Shown: positions 9,588 to 17,720 of the stretch, in pieces
How the letters are laid out: every line of letters starts with the position of its first letter
How positions within the stretch are numbered: position 1 is the first letter of the stretch
Assembly: GCA_963772805.1 (NCBI GenBank)
Contig: CAVYYU010000008.1
Coordinates: 186,001 to 250,000, forward strand
Reading direction: 5' to 3'
Length of the DNA stretch: 64,000 nt
Origin: Legionella_A sp963772805
GTDB taxonomy: Bacteria > Pseudomonadota > Gammaproteobacteria > Legionellales > Legionellaceae
Program-made: the position numbers and the translations under genes
Notes under the pieces: model-generated
What the model was told of the DNA's origin: nothing
Databases searched by the model: none
Seen by the model: the letters and a program-made list of their open reading frames with translations, nothing else

Positions 9588-9705
9588 AGCTAACCGTATA
9601 CTCACAAACATCACTCCAGTGAAGTACATTATGCTGTTTCATCATATAAAGAGATTGCATATCATCGTCAATGACCATTCGTGACATAATCTTCATCCCG
9701 CGAAG

Positions 9706-9820
9706 AATATTATCTTACTATTTAAATACCTAGCGCGGGAGAGGGGGCAGATCGATGTATGCTGAAAAACAGGTGCTCAAATTACGGCTTAGAAGACTGT
9801 AAAAAACTTTAGGGCTGTTG
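9706..9820 (-). repeat. Right 115-bp inverted repeat of the DUF559 cassette
   Basis: Reverse-complement partner of 9106-9220 (106 of 115 identical by hand count, no gaps). Confidence 0.85.
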
Positions 9821-9821
9821 C

Positions 9822-10096
9822 CTATAAAATTGCTATGTCTTCGGCAAAATTTAAGGCTTCCCAGCAACAAAAACTATAGCAAGTATTTACATTGTAACGC
9901 TCATACGCTTTCAGAATTTTAGTGTGGCTGTCGGCCAAAAAGTTAACTTGACGTTGCTGATATTTGTTGAGGAAGAGTGGGTGGTATAGGTATTGGTTGG
10001 TAAGTTGCAAACACCGAATCTTGGTGTAATCCACAATCCTTTGTGACAGTTCTTTTCAGAGCAGTCCTTTTGGTATTTGCAACTCCCAGCTTTCAA
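9822..10096 (-). pseudogene. Degraded gene fragment of unknown family, possibly a transposase 3' end
   Basis: On the minus strand a frame reading LQIPKGLL, stop, KELSQRIVDYTKIRCLQLTN continues to a stop at 9822, directly beside the GGGCTGTTG end of the preceding repeat. An in-frame TGA interrupts it near 10055 and no good start is visible. A coding frame that ends exactly at a repeat terminus is typical of insertion-sequence transposases, but I do not recognise the family. This and the rest of 9588-10165 hold nothing else that I can name. Confidence 0.3.
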
Positions 10097-10165
10097 TTAT
10101 ATTGAATCAATCTATTTAGATCATTAAGACTAAAGCGGAAAATAAACCAAGAGTTTTCTTGATCA

Positions 10166-10996
10166 TCACGGCTGAGCTTCTGGAACGCCCTCGGTTTCAT
10201 CATCAGAAGAGGGCGCGGTCGGAGAGGAAACTGATACATTTGCCCCGTGCGGGATGGCAGACAGCATAGTGGCGAACTGGGCTGCGGTCATATTGCTGCG
10301 ATTAAAGGAATAATTAACATGCAACGTTGTAACGCCAGGAGGGATGGCAGCAAACGCTGCGGTTAAATCGGCTATTGTAGGGTGATATCGGGGCGAACTC
10401 GGAACAAAAAGACCAAACATATTACTTCCAGAAAGCAGTTGTGTGTAGCTAGATAACAGTCTATCTTCGGTAAATGTTTCGAATTTTATGTTATTAATAG
10501 TAATATTTTTTTCTTTTGCAATGGCCACAATATGTCGCACATCATCAGAATCAAATTTCTGATTAGTCAAGGGGTTTAATAACCATTTACTTGCATGATT
10601 TTCGCCTAATGAACTACCTCTATAAGAACGAGAATTGTGATATTCAATTAAATTTGATAAAGAGAACTGGTGGCCAGTTGAGACAAAAACCTTATCCTTA
10701 GTTTCTATTGTATCTTGTGTAATAGGATCTATATCATTCAATGGGTGAAGTTCAGCTAAAGCCAATAAAACATCGTAGGCTGCCTCAGCAAGAGACGGTG
10801 ATTTTTCTTCAGATTTAGACTCTTCAGTTTTACTCTCTTTTTGAATTTTACTCTTAGAAAGCAAGATTAATTTTTTTCTTAATGCATCCATTTCTTTATT
10901 GACAGACAGGTTTTGTAGACTGGAAATAACATCCGGAACATTTTCTGAGTTTGAAAACAGCGATAATCGCTCTATAGCTTGTCTAAGTGTCGGCAT
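10166..10996 (-). CDS. Putative effector with U-box-like domain and short LRR region
   Basis: 276 residues with no signal peptide. Residues about 1-85 are helical and charged, with a Lys/Glu/Ser-rich linker at 48-68. Residues about 88-158 resemble a U-box (the zinc-free RING fold of E3 ubiquitin ligases): DPITQDTIETKDKVFVSTGH is followed by a short-helix segment FSLSNLIEYH and then LLNPLTNQKFDSDDVRHI, matching the DPI...GH-F...I-W...NPLT pattern. Residues 208-258 carry one and a half leucine-rich repeats (LTAAFAAIPPGVTTLHV, FATMLSAIPHG) of the type found in the gene just upstream. The C-terminus is acidic (SSDDETEGVPEAQP), as in many type IVB effectors. A host-directed ubiquitin ligase is an inference. 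The region is AT-rich compared with the core genes. Confidence 0.6.
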   Translation of the reverse strand: MPTLRQAIERLSLFSNSENVPDVISSLQNLSVNKEMDALRKKLILLSKSKIQKESKTEESKSEEKSPSLAEAAYDVLLALAELHPLNDIDPITQDTIETKDKVFVSTGHQFSLSNLIEYHNSRSYRGSSLGENHASKWLLNPLTNQKFDSDDVRHIVAIAKEKNITINNIKFETFTEDRLLSSYTQLLSGSNMFGLFVPSSPRYHPTIADLTAAFAAIPPGVTTLHVNYSFNRSNMTAAQFATMLSAIPHGANVSVSSPTAPSSDDETEGVPEAQP

Positions 10997-11104
10997 GATA
11001 TTTCCTCAAAAATAACGATGAGCAATAATTTAACTGTATGCTGTATATATGGACTCAACAAGTGTTTTACTTGGGTAATATACCCCTACGTTTGAGCGTT
11101 AGCT

Positions 11105-11944
11105 TTATTGTATATTACAGTTATCGCTCGAGTGTTTATCATAGCAGTCCATGCTTAACTGATGTGGTGCAATATTGGTAGAAACAGATGTAAAAAAAGC
11201 ACTAATGCTCGATGAGACACTTTTTAGGCAGGTTTTTTTTTCTTGCCTACAAACGTCAGTATCTGATTTTTTTTGTTCTTGTTGTCGTGGTGGAAGGCGG
11301 CTCACAACGAATGATGTCAATTGTTTTTCTTTAGCGTCAGTAATATAGGATAAGATGATATAGGTGACGTCTTTGATTAATTGAGGGCTTTCTTCGTCTT
11401 TATAGATTGCGCAATAAGTATCCACAATTCCTTGACCAATAAAGCTTCGCAGGATTTTTACCGAAGGATGCTCAGTAATTTTTTCATGCTCATCTAAAAC
11501 CTTTATCGCCATAACGTAGGGCAGAGCCTTGCCCAGAGAAATCAGTTCATCTTTAGTTCTATTTTCAATATCATCCAGGCTTAACGTGATTTCGCTGATG
11601 TTTGAAGGGATAGCGGTAAGGGCTGTGACTAACTCAGTATGGCTTAAATTACCGAGGTGATTCCACCGTAAATCAAGCGATGTCACACTCTGAGGGATGA
11701 CAGAAAACACAGCGGCTAACTCGGCACCGGTTTTGTGGTAAAAGTGATTAATGCTTAAATCAAGTGATCTCACACTTTGAGGGATGGTGACAAACGCTGC
11801 AGCAAACTCAGCACCGCTTCTGTTATAGAGGTGATTAGAGCTCAAATCAAGTGATGTCGCACGCTGAGGGATGGTGGCGAATGCGGCGATTAACTGGGCA
11901 CCGGTTTTGTCTTTTAAATTACTTAGTTGGTGGGGCATTATCAT
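11105..11944 (-). CDS. Leucine-rich repeat protein, putative effector
   Basis: 279 residues, no signal peptide. Residues 14-130 form four consecutive 29-residue leucine-rich repeats beginning near T14, S43, T72 and S101, each of the form (T/S)GAELxAAFxxIPQSVxSLDLS followed by xNHLYxxS, then a weaker fifth unit. Such ribonuclease-inhibitor-like LRRs form a curved protein-binding surface. Residues about 150-215 are a helical region without a recognised domain. The tail has several Cys (CRQEKKTC, MDCYDKHSSDNC). The adjacent downstream gene has LRRs of the same consensus, so the two probably arose by duplication and domain shuffling. A secreted, host-interacting protein is an inference from repeat type and context. 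Start choice between codon 1 and the ATG at codon 3 is open. Confidence 0.7.
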   Translation of the reverse strand: MIMPHQLSNLKDKTGAQLIAAFATIPQRATSLDLSSNHLYNRSGAEFAAAFVTIPQSVRSLDLSINHFYHKTGAELAAVFSVIPQSVTSLDLRWNHLGNLSHTELVTALTAIPSNISEITLSLDDIENRTKDELISLGKALPYVMAIKVLDEHEKITEHPSVKILRSFIGQGIVDTYCAIYKDEESPQLIKDVTYIILSYITDAKEKQLTSFVVSRLPPRQQEQKKSDTDVCRQEKKTCLKSVSSSISAFFTSVSTNIAPHQLSMDCYDKHSSDNCNIQ

Positions 11945-12245
11945 CAGTTCTTTGTTTAAAAAAATGATTGTACACTAAATGACCATGAAAAGCGCGTGGG
12001 ATGGTTGGGTCACCTTAAATGCATGCTTATTTAATTTGGTTATTTAAAGTTTCGGTTTCTATTGGGTAAGCTCGAATGCATCGAAGTTATGTGCCTTCGA
12101 GAGCGTTATTTAAAATCAAAGAGTTAAGTCTTATTAGGCTCTTTTGCTATGACTGTTGGTGAAAAATGTAGTCTGCCAACCCTATTAATAATGATAATAC
12201 TATGGAATAATTATTAACCAATTTAATTAAGATTTTTCTATTTAT
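11945..12245. other. Intergenic region between divergent genes
   Basis: About 300 bp of AT-rich sequence separating the minus-strand LRR gene from the plus-strand L,D-transpeptidase gene. It must hold both promoters. I see no convincing -35/-10 pair, RNA gene or repeat in it. Confidence 0.5.
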
Positions 12246-12734
12246 ATGAAAATAAAAGCAATTTCATTCATGGTCTCTATTTTTTTCCCTGTTGCTTTAT
12301 TTGCTAGCACGGCAACTTGTCCTTTATCAAACGGAATTAATGTACACACCACAAAGCGAATTTTAAATATTTGCAAACACGGTACTGTAATTAAGACCTT
12401 TAAAATAGCCCTCGGATACAAGGGCGTTGGTAAAAAACAATCAGGTGATAATAAAACGCCAGTTGGTTTATATGGGTTAGCGCATCCAAGAAAATCCACT
12501 CAATTTAAAGTATTTATTCCGATTCTCTATCCGACATCAAGGCAATTAGCTACAGGATATACAGGTAGAGATGTGGGGATCCATGGTCCAACCCAGTCAT
12601 CTAGTGGGTTTAATTGGTTAAACAATTTGCCAAGCGCAACGCGTGGATGCATTGCTGTTGGCAAAAATAACTATATTGAATATGTGGCCGATTGGGTCAA
12701 AACCAATCCTGGCGCTAAGGTTTTAATTATTTAA
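12246..12734 (+). CDS. Secreted YkuD-family L,D-transpeptidase
   Basis: A periplasmic enzyme that would form 3-3 cross-links in peptidoglycan or attach proteins to it. The 162-residue product starts with a signal peptide (MKIKAISFMVSIFFPVALFA). Its catalytic domain shows the YkuD signature: GDNKTPVGLYGL, the His motif GIHGP, and SATRGCIAVG with the nucleophilic Cys. It consists only of the catalytic domain. It lies alone on the plus strand between putative effector genes. A second, different YkuD protein is encoded at 50597-51124. Either housekeeping wall remodelling or modification of the wall during intracellular growth is possible. Confidence 0.88.
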   Translation: MKIKAISFMVSIFFPVALFASTATCPLSNGINVHTTKRILNICKHGTVIKTFKIALGYKGVGKKQSGDNKTPVGLYGLAHPRKSTQFKVFIPILYPTSRQLATGYTGRDVGIHGPTQSSSGFNWLNNLPSATRGCIAVGKNNYIEYVADWVKTNPGAKVLII

Positions 12735-12845
12735 ATTTAGACGAAATTTGATATCGCGTATTTTTTATAAATGCATGTTTTAGCGGGAGATAATGGACCG
12801 AAGGCAAGTATAAAAACGCAGGGTCAGCTTCAAGTGGAATAACAA

Positions 12846-15800
12846 TCACATGCCTAACCCGGGGCCATTTTTTTCCTCAGTATCGAGTTCAGGTTCAGGC
12901 GGTCTTTTCTGTTCTGTAAAAGTAGTATCAATGGAACTGGTATAAATTGGTTGGGTAGGTTCCTGCCCAGGCTTAGGGTGAACATCCACGAGTGCATTAA
13001 ATCCACTAGCAGGTTGTTGATGTTTTTGTTCTTGATTAACTAATTTATTTGGCTGCTGCTGCTGCAGAGATTTTAATATTACATGCTGTATTACGGGATC
13101 GATATCTGTATTGTCATGAAAAATTAATGCAGATAATGAATCCGGATCTTCTTTTACATGGGCTTGTATTGTCATGAACTTATCTTGATTAGTGACGAGC
13201 TTATCCAGCTTGTTGTGAAAAGAGTGAATGAAGTCAAAAATGAATCCTGGCAATTTACTTTCTTTTTTCTTTTGTTGAAAAGATCGCTCGAAAACGTCAA
13301 CTTGATGCTCGATGAGTTGCTGGGGAGACAGAGCAAACGCAATATCAGCGCTTGTATCTTTTCTTGCTAATAGCTGGGTCTTTATGTCTATCCCCATTGC
13401 TAATGCATCTTCAATTGCGGCCATTCGAGAATTTCTCTCGTGCATAACTTTTTCATAGGTAGTTAATAGCAATGTGTCGTCAGCAGTTGGATGTTCTTTT
13501 GCTTCAATTTGTAATATATAGCCCCTGATGTTTTCTAAACATTGGTTTTTAATAAAGGGAACGTTAGTTTTGTCTTGCTGTAATTTTAAAAGCATTTCGA
13601 AAGTAGCAGCCGCAGGCAAATCGGCATTAACGTATTGAAATTTTCCCTTGCCTAGGTTTTTTTCAATAGCATCTTTCATGTCACTCAATAAACTATCAAC
13701 CACAACCACGGTCTTTTCTTTTTCAGGATAAAAATAATCTTTGATAAAACCGATTATGGCGCTGGGTGATAGTATGAATTTTTTTATTATTTTCCACCAA
13801 CTTCCCCTATCACCGCGCTGCAGTTTTTTTAATTCCTCGTCACTTTTTGCTGTTAACTCGTTCATCAGTTGATAATATCTGTTGTTTGATTTTTGTTCAG
13901 CTCTTAATTTTTTCGCAATTCGTTGAGCTTCTGGGTTACCTTGGTCTATTTGTTGACAAAGTCTCGATGCACTATAAACAGATTGGGGATTCGTTAAAAA
14001 AGCAGAACTGTCGTACTCTACTTTGGCTGAGTGCCCGTTATTTGCGACTTCTGCCAGTATTTTGGATTTAATATTTGTCCTTTGTGCTAGAAAAATAAAA
14101 TTTGTCGGCGCAGAGAGGCTATTAATTTCATGATTATAAATATTTTTACCTTCTTTGCTTATCATTGAATAGGCAATATGACCATTTTTAATGGACAGAT
14201 AAATAATGTTATTCTGCATCGGAGCTGTTGGGTCTTGTGGCTTAAGCGTATATTCTTTTTTAATAGGTGGTTTAGAGGATATGAATAGCTCTTTGTGTTT
14301 TTCCGGGGCACCCTCTCTCAGTATTTTCATGCTTGTAGTCGAGCAGTTATCTTCTTTTAACTTAAAGAGGACTGTTTTTTCAGCCTGGTTTGTCGCGACC
14401 TGCAGCATTTTTTCGACATTAAATCCTTTGAGGATATTGGATTTATAGGGGATCCCGCGACGCAGTTTTTTATCGCGTAAGTCTCTATAATCTTGTGTCG
14501 ATTTGATTTTTATAATTTTTGAATCATGTTCAAGTGATATTTTCTGTGATTTAAGTTTAATTTCATTGCCAGAGAAGGTGGTATTAATTTTTTGTGTTTC
14601 TTTTTCATAATTCGCCTTGAGCTTGGATTTGTCGCTTTTATATTTTTTTATTTTTTTATCTATCTCTGTGGTTAATATTTGAATCCCATTGATGATATTT
14701 TTTTCCTCACGACGCGCCTCTGGTAAGCTTTTTATTTCTATTTGTTTATTTTCACTGTAGGTTAGAGTATAGGGTCCTTTGTGCGCCGTTTTCTCCATGT
14801 TGACAATTTGTTGCACTAATTTATCAATGTCCGGGGTAATTTTCTGCTTCAGTAACTGGGTTGCCATGATTTTGTTTTTTACAATTAAATTATTTCCGCC
14901 CACATATGGAATATGCTTCTCTCCTTTAAAGTTGTTGCCTATTTTTTTCAATTCGCTTGCTGTAGCTTTCATTTCGAGTAATTCCGATTTAACGGCACCT
15001 ATTTCTTTGCTGTATTCTAAATCGATTATTATTTCTTTGATTTTTTCTAATGCGAGTTCATTTTTTTGTTTTTTTTGAACAATTTTTAGTATTTTATCAT
15101 CCATCCTTTTGAGTTCATTTTCATAACTGCTTTGTAGTTCCGTGAGTATTTTATTTTTATTTGATAAGTTGCTTAGCAACTCTTTATCAATGAGACCTAT
15201 TTTCTCAGAAATTTCGTGGAGGAAGTATTTTTTACCCTGGCGGTATTTTGTTTGCAGGTCAGCAAGTTCACTTTGTAAAGAATCTTTTTGGTTGGACGAA
15301 GTTAACTCATTCAACAGATCGGTTTTATATAGTCCTAATTGCGCTGTAATTTCTTGGAATTCATCAAGCGTTTTTATGTGTTTATCTTTAATCAGATCAA
15401 AAACCAACTTTGAATCTTTATTGGCTTGACTAATTTCGTGCTCGTGCTTATTTAAAATATTAAGCTGTTTTTGGGGTATTTTTATAGGGAAATCGGTGAG
15501 GTTATTTTTTAAGGTTTCTGTAAACAATTGATAAACATCATCAATTTTTTGATATGATTCTTTGGAATGAAATTGTTCTCGTTGTTGATTAATAAAATCG
15601 GCTATTTTATTCTCTGATTTGTATAATAGGTGATTTTTACTTAAAATTTCTTCGCAATCATCGCTTAGTTTTTTCAGCTCAGCCCTTTTGTCTTTAATTA
15701 ATTTCTCTGTCACATCTAGAATCACATGAGAATCTTCAGATGAAATTTTCCTCTCCGTTAAAATTTTAGCAATAAGCCTATCTTCTCCCAGCGCTTTTTT

Positions 15801-16898
15801 GAACCGTTTTAGAATGGTCAAAAAATTGGACGTTTTTTTGATCTCGATATCAGTAAATGTTTCCGTTGGTGAATAAGGATTACCTTCATTGATATAGTTT
15901 TCCAATATAATATTAAGGGACTCTTTTTCTTCTTCGATTTTTTCCATTTTATCTTGTAGCTGTAAATAACGTGCCCGTTTTGAGGTTTGCATTTCTTTAG
16001 AGCTTATTCGCTCCGATGCACCCGCAATCGGTATTTCTTTATCATTTCTAAATTTATGTAAAATGTAGTGTTCACTCAGCTCTCTAGGTACACTCCTTTC
16101 TAGTTCGGCCACATCACGAAACTCTAATCCGCCACGTTCGCTGCGATTATCAGCATCCATGCTGTTAAGCCTGTTGGGCCAATAGCTCCAATATATTTCA
16201 TAAACTGCTTGATTACCTATTTTTCTTAATTCAAACGGAATTTTGACTAATCCATCTTTATCTAGGCAGTATTGATTTATTAACCTTAGTCCTTCGTCAT
16301 CAGCCGCAATTCTAATGACCAACGCAGCATGCCCGACATCATCACCACGAAATTTTTTTTCTAAAACACTTTTTAGACCACTACCATATTGATGTTCTGT
16401 GCCCCAGGTTCGCACTTCGACCGTACCAATGACGTCTTCTTGTTTATGCGCTTTAATAAAATCACTCGCTGCTTGGACTGGATCTTTTTCAAAAGCCTGC
16501 TCAAACCGCTCGAATGCTGATACATTGATATTATTTAATAAACGTTCTTGTAATATTTCTTTTTCAGGTGAATTCTCAGGCAGCCCATTTATTATCAATC
16601 GATTCAAAATGTATAGTTTTTGAATATATAAATTAACATTCTCAGGGGAGGTGTTTTCTAGTTGAGCGAAAACATTCTCTTCGGCTTCAGAGTCAATCAG
16701 CAGTAAGTCAAAAAGCGCTATATAACAGTTTAATTTATTATGTTCAGCATCAGCGCCTTGCACGTCAGTATCTTCCGGAATGTTTTTTACATCCGAATAA
16801 ATTTTTCTTATAAGTTCATCAATCTTTTTAAAACTGTCCTTAATGCCCATAACGATCTCACGAATTAATTCTATAGGTTGAGTATAGAATAAATCCAC
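12846..16898 (-). CDS. Giant coiled-coil protein with separated His and Cys motifs, putative effector/papain-like enzyme
   Basis: 1350 residues with no clear signal peptide. The first codon is GTG at 16898; an ATG at codon 18 (16847) is an alternative and neither has a strong ribosome site. Residues 155-290 contain GDDVGHAALVIRI (H190) and YEIYWSYWP (236-241). About 660 residues later comes EDNCSTTSMKILREGAP (C852). GHxxL plus a YxxxWP strand and a later NC-(S/T) helix is the order seen in circularly permuted papain/NlpC-like enzymes, so a thiol hydrolase or acyltransferase is suggested, not shown. Residues about 305-830 are almost wholly charged helical heptads, predicted coiled coil. The tail (RPPEPELDTEEKNGPGLGM) is Glu-rich like the E-block of type IVB effectors. 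The AT-rich gene suggests acquisition. Confidence 0.55.
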   Translation of the reverse strand: MDLFYTQPIELIREIVMGIKDSFKKIDELIRKIYSDVKNIPEDTDVQGADAEHNKLNCYIALFDLLLIDSEAEENVFAQLENTSPENVNLYIQKLYILNRLIINGLPENSPEKEILQERLLNNINVSAFERFEQAFEKDPVQAASDFIKAHKQEDVIGTVEVRTWGTEHQYGSGLKSVLEKKFRGDDVGHAALVIRIAADDEGLRLINQYCLDKDGLVKIPFELRKIGNQAVYEIYWSYWPNRLNSMDADNRSERGGLEFRDVAELERSVPRELSEHYILHKFRNDKEIPIAGASERISSKEMQTSKRARYLQLQDKMEKIEEEKESLNIILENYINEGNPYSPTETFTDIEIKKTSNFLTILKRFKKALGEDRLIAKILTERKISSEDSHVILDVTEKLIKDKRAELKKLSDDCEEILSKNHLLYKSENKIADFINQQREQFHSKESYQKIDDVYQLFTETLKNNLTDFPIKIPQKQLNILNKHEHEISQANKDSKLVFDLIKDKHIKTLDEFQEITAQLGLYKTDLLNELTSSNQKDSLQSELADLQTKYRQGKKYFLHEISEKIGLIDKELLSNLSNKNKILTELQSSYENELKRMDDKILKIVQKKQKNELALEKIKEIIIDLEYSKEIGAVKSELLEMKATASELKKIGNNFKGEKHIPYVGGNNLIVKNKIMATQLLKQKITPDIDKLVQQIVNMEKTAHKGPYTLTYSENKQIEIKSLPEARREEKNIINGIQILTTEIDKKIKKYKSDKSKLKANYEKETQKINTTFSGNEIKLKSQKISLEHDSKIIKIKSTQDYRDLRDKKLRRGIPYKSNILKGFNVEKMLQVATNQAEKTVLFKLKEDNCSTTSMKILREGAPEKHKELFISSKPPIKKEYTLKPQDPTAPMQNNIIYLSIKNGHIAYSMISKEGKNIYNHEINSLSAPTNFIFLAQRTNIKSKILAEVANNGHSAKVEYDSSAFLTNPQSVYSASRLCQQIDQGNPEAQRIAKKLRAEQKSNNRYYQLMNELTAKSDEELKKLQRGDRGSWWKIIKKFILSPSAIIGFIKDYFYPEKEKTVVVVDSLLSDMKDAIEKNLGKGKFQYVNADLPAAATFEMLLKLQQDKTNVPFIKNQCLENIRGYILQIEAKEHPTADDTLLLTTYEKVMHERNSRMAAIEDALAMGIDIKTQLLARKDTSADIAFALSPQQLIEHQVDVFERSFQQKKKESKLPGFIFDFIHSFHNKLDKLVTNQDKFMTIQAHVKEDPDSLSALIFHDNTDIDPVIQHVILKSLQQQQPNKLVNQEQKHQQPASGFNALVDVHPKPGQEPTQPIYTSSIDTTFTEQKRPPEPELDTEEKNGPGLGM

Positions 16899-17014
16899 TT
16901 GGATTGCCGGTAGGACAGAGTGATCTTATGGTGGGCAATTAATGCATTTGTTAAATGGTGTATAGTTTTTCATTGCTCTGCGACTACGCTTGCAGATATA
17001 TTTAAATTATATTA

Positions 17015-17096
17015 GGGGCTGTTGACATTTGATCTCCCCGTCGCCGACGTACCGCGGTTTATCCGCGGTATTCAGGAGACCCTCATGTCAAGTGCA
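17015..17096 (+). repeat. Terminal inverted repeat (left) within an 80-bp imperfect palindrome
   Basis: The first 56 bases equal the inverted copy at 21071-21126. It contains a perfect hairpin TACCGCGG-TTTAT-CCGCGGTA. The flanks TTGACAT...TCTCC and GGAGA...ATGTCAA also pair, so the left copy can form a long cruciform or RNA stem. The stop codon of the GIY-YIG gene lies in the right arm. Confidence 0.8.
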
Positions 17097-17381
17097 TATT
17101 TCTTCGTATAAATCGCGCCATGTTGGATTAAGCTCTTCGATTAAATTGAGTTTCCACTTCCTGCACCAATTTTTGAAGCGTGTTTCACGTCTGGCAGCTT
17201 CTAAATAAGTACTATGAATCTCATAATAGACCAGCATATGTACATTATATTGTGCTGTAAAGCTGCTGGGGATCACCTTATTTTTATGTTCCCAGACTCG
17301 TTTGATAAGATCTGATGTTGCGCCAACATAAAGTGTGCCATTGCGTTTGCTGGCTAAAATATATGCGTACGATGATCTCAT
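17088..17381 (-). CDS. GIY-YIG nuclease domain protein (UPF0213/YhbQ-like)
   Basis: A stand-alone GIY-YIG domain of 97 residues. The motif appears as SYAYILASKRNGTLYVGATS (Y-(x)n-YVG), followed by LIKRVWEHK with the catalytic Arg region, and a later Glu within YLEAARRETRFKNWCRKWKLNL. This small family has a nuclease fold. Members are common as single genes next to repeats, and their biological role is unclear. The stop codon falls within the palindromic repeat at the left end of the 4.1-kb element, so gene and repeat are joined as one unit. It appears intact. Confidence 0.88.
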   Translation of the reverse strand: MRSSYAYILASKRNGTLYVGATSDLIKRVWEHKNKVIPSSFTAQYNVHMLVYYEIHSTYLEAARRETRFKNWCRKWKLNLIEELNPTWRDLYEEICT

Positions 17382-17720
17382 ACCATTTCCTTAGGATGAG
17401 TAGACGCCTGCTCTTTCGATAGGTGGCGGGGTCCATACTATTACGTCAGTTGGACTAGATTGAAATTATATCAATAAATCATAGATAACTTACATAGGCA
17501 GCCATAGATATGAGCACGCCATGGCGAGCATTGAAGCGTAATTTCGTTTCAGTTTGTCATATCTTGTTGCAATTGCTCGGAAGTGTTTGATGCGTGCAAA
17601 AACATTTTCGACCAGATGCCTATATTTGTACAAACACCAATCCATGTCACCATTCCCTGTTTTTGAATTCTTTTTCTTCGGAATAAGGGGTGTCGATCCT
17701 TTTTCTCGAATGAGTACTCG

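Larger units (their letters stand above)
9106..9820. mobile_element. 715-bp cassette bounded by 115-bp inverted repeats, carrying a DUF559 nuclease gene
   Basis: Bases 9106-9220 and the reverse complement of 9706-9820 align without gaps over 115 positions with 106 identities by hand count. Similarity continues imperfectly inward for about 20 more bases. Between the arms lies a single gene, a DUF559-type nuclease. No transposase is present, so this resembles a non-autonomous element or MITE with a passenger gene. The outer ends read CAACGCCCCT and AGGGCTGTTG. A CC dinucleotide flanks both sides and may be a target duplication, but it is too short to be sure. The element lies directly after yejE, where an ATPase gene might have been expected. 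Confidence 0.75.

Noticed and set aside
10430..11944. Regular 87-bp DNA periodicity considered as a CRISPR-like array
   Set aside because: The period is a multiple of three, in frame, and encodes leucine-rich repeats without variable spacers.
14779..15429. Several plus-strand frames opposite the giant coiled-coil gene
   Set aside because: They are Phe/Ser/Leu-rich antisense readings of Lys/Glu-rich coiled coil, not membrane proteins.
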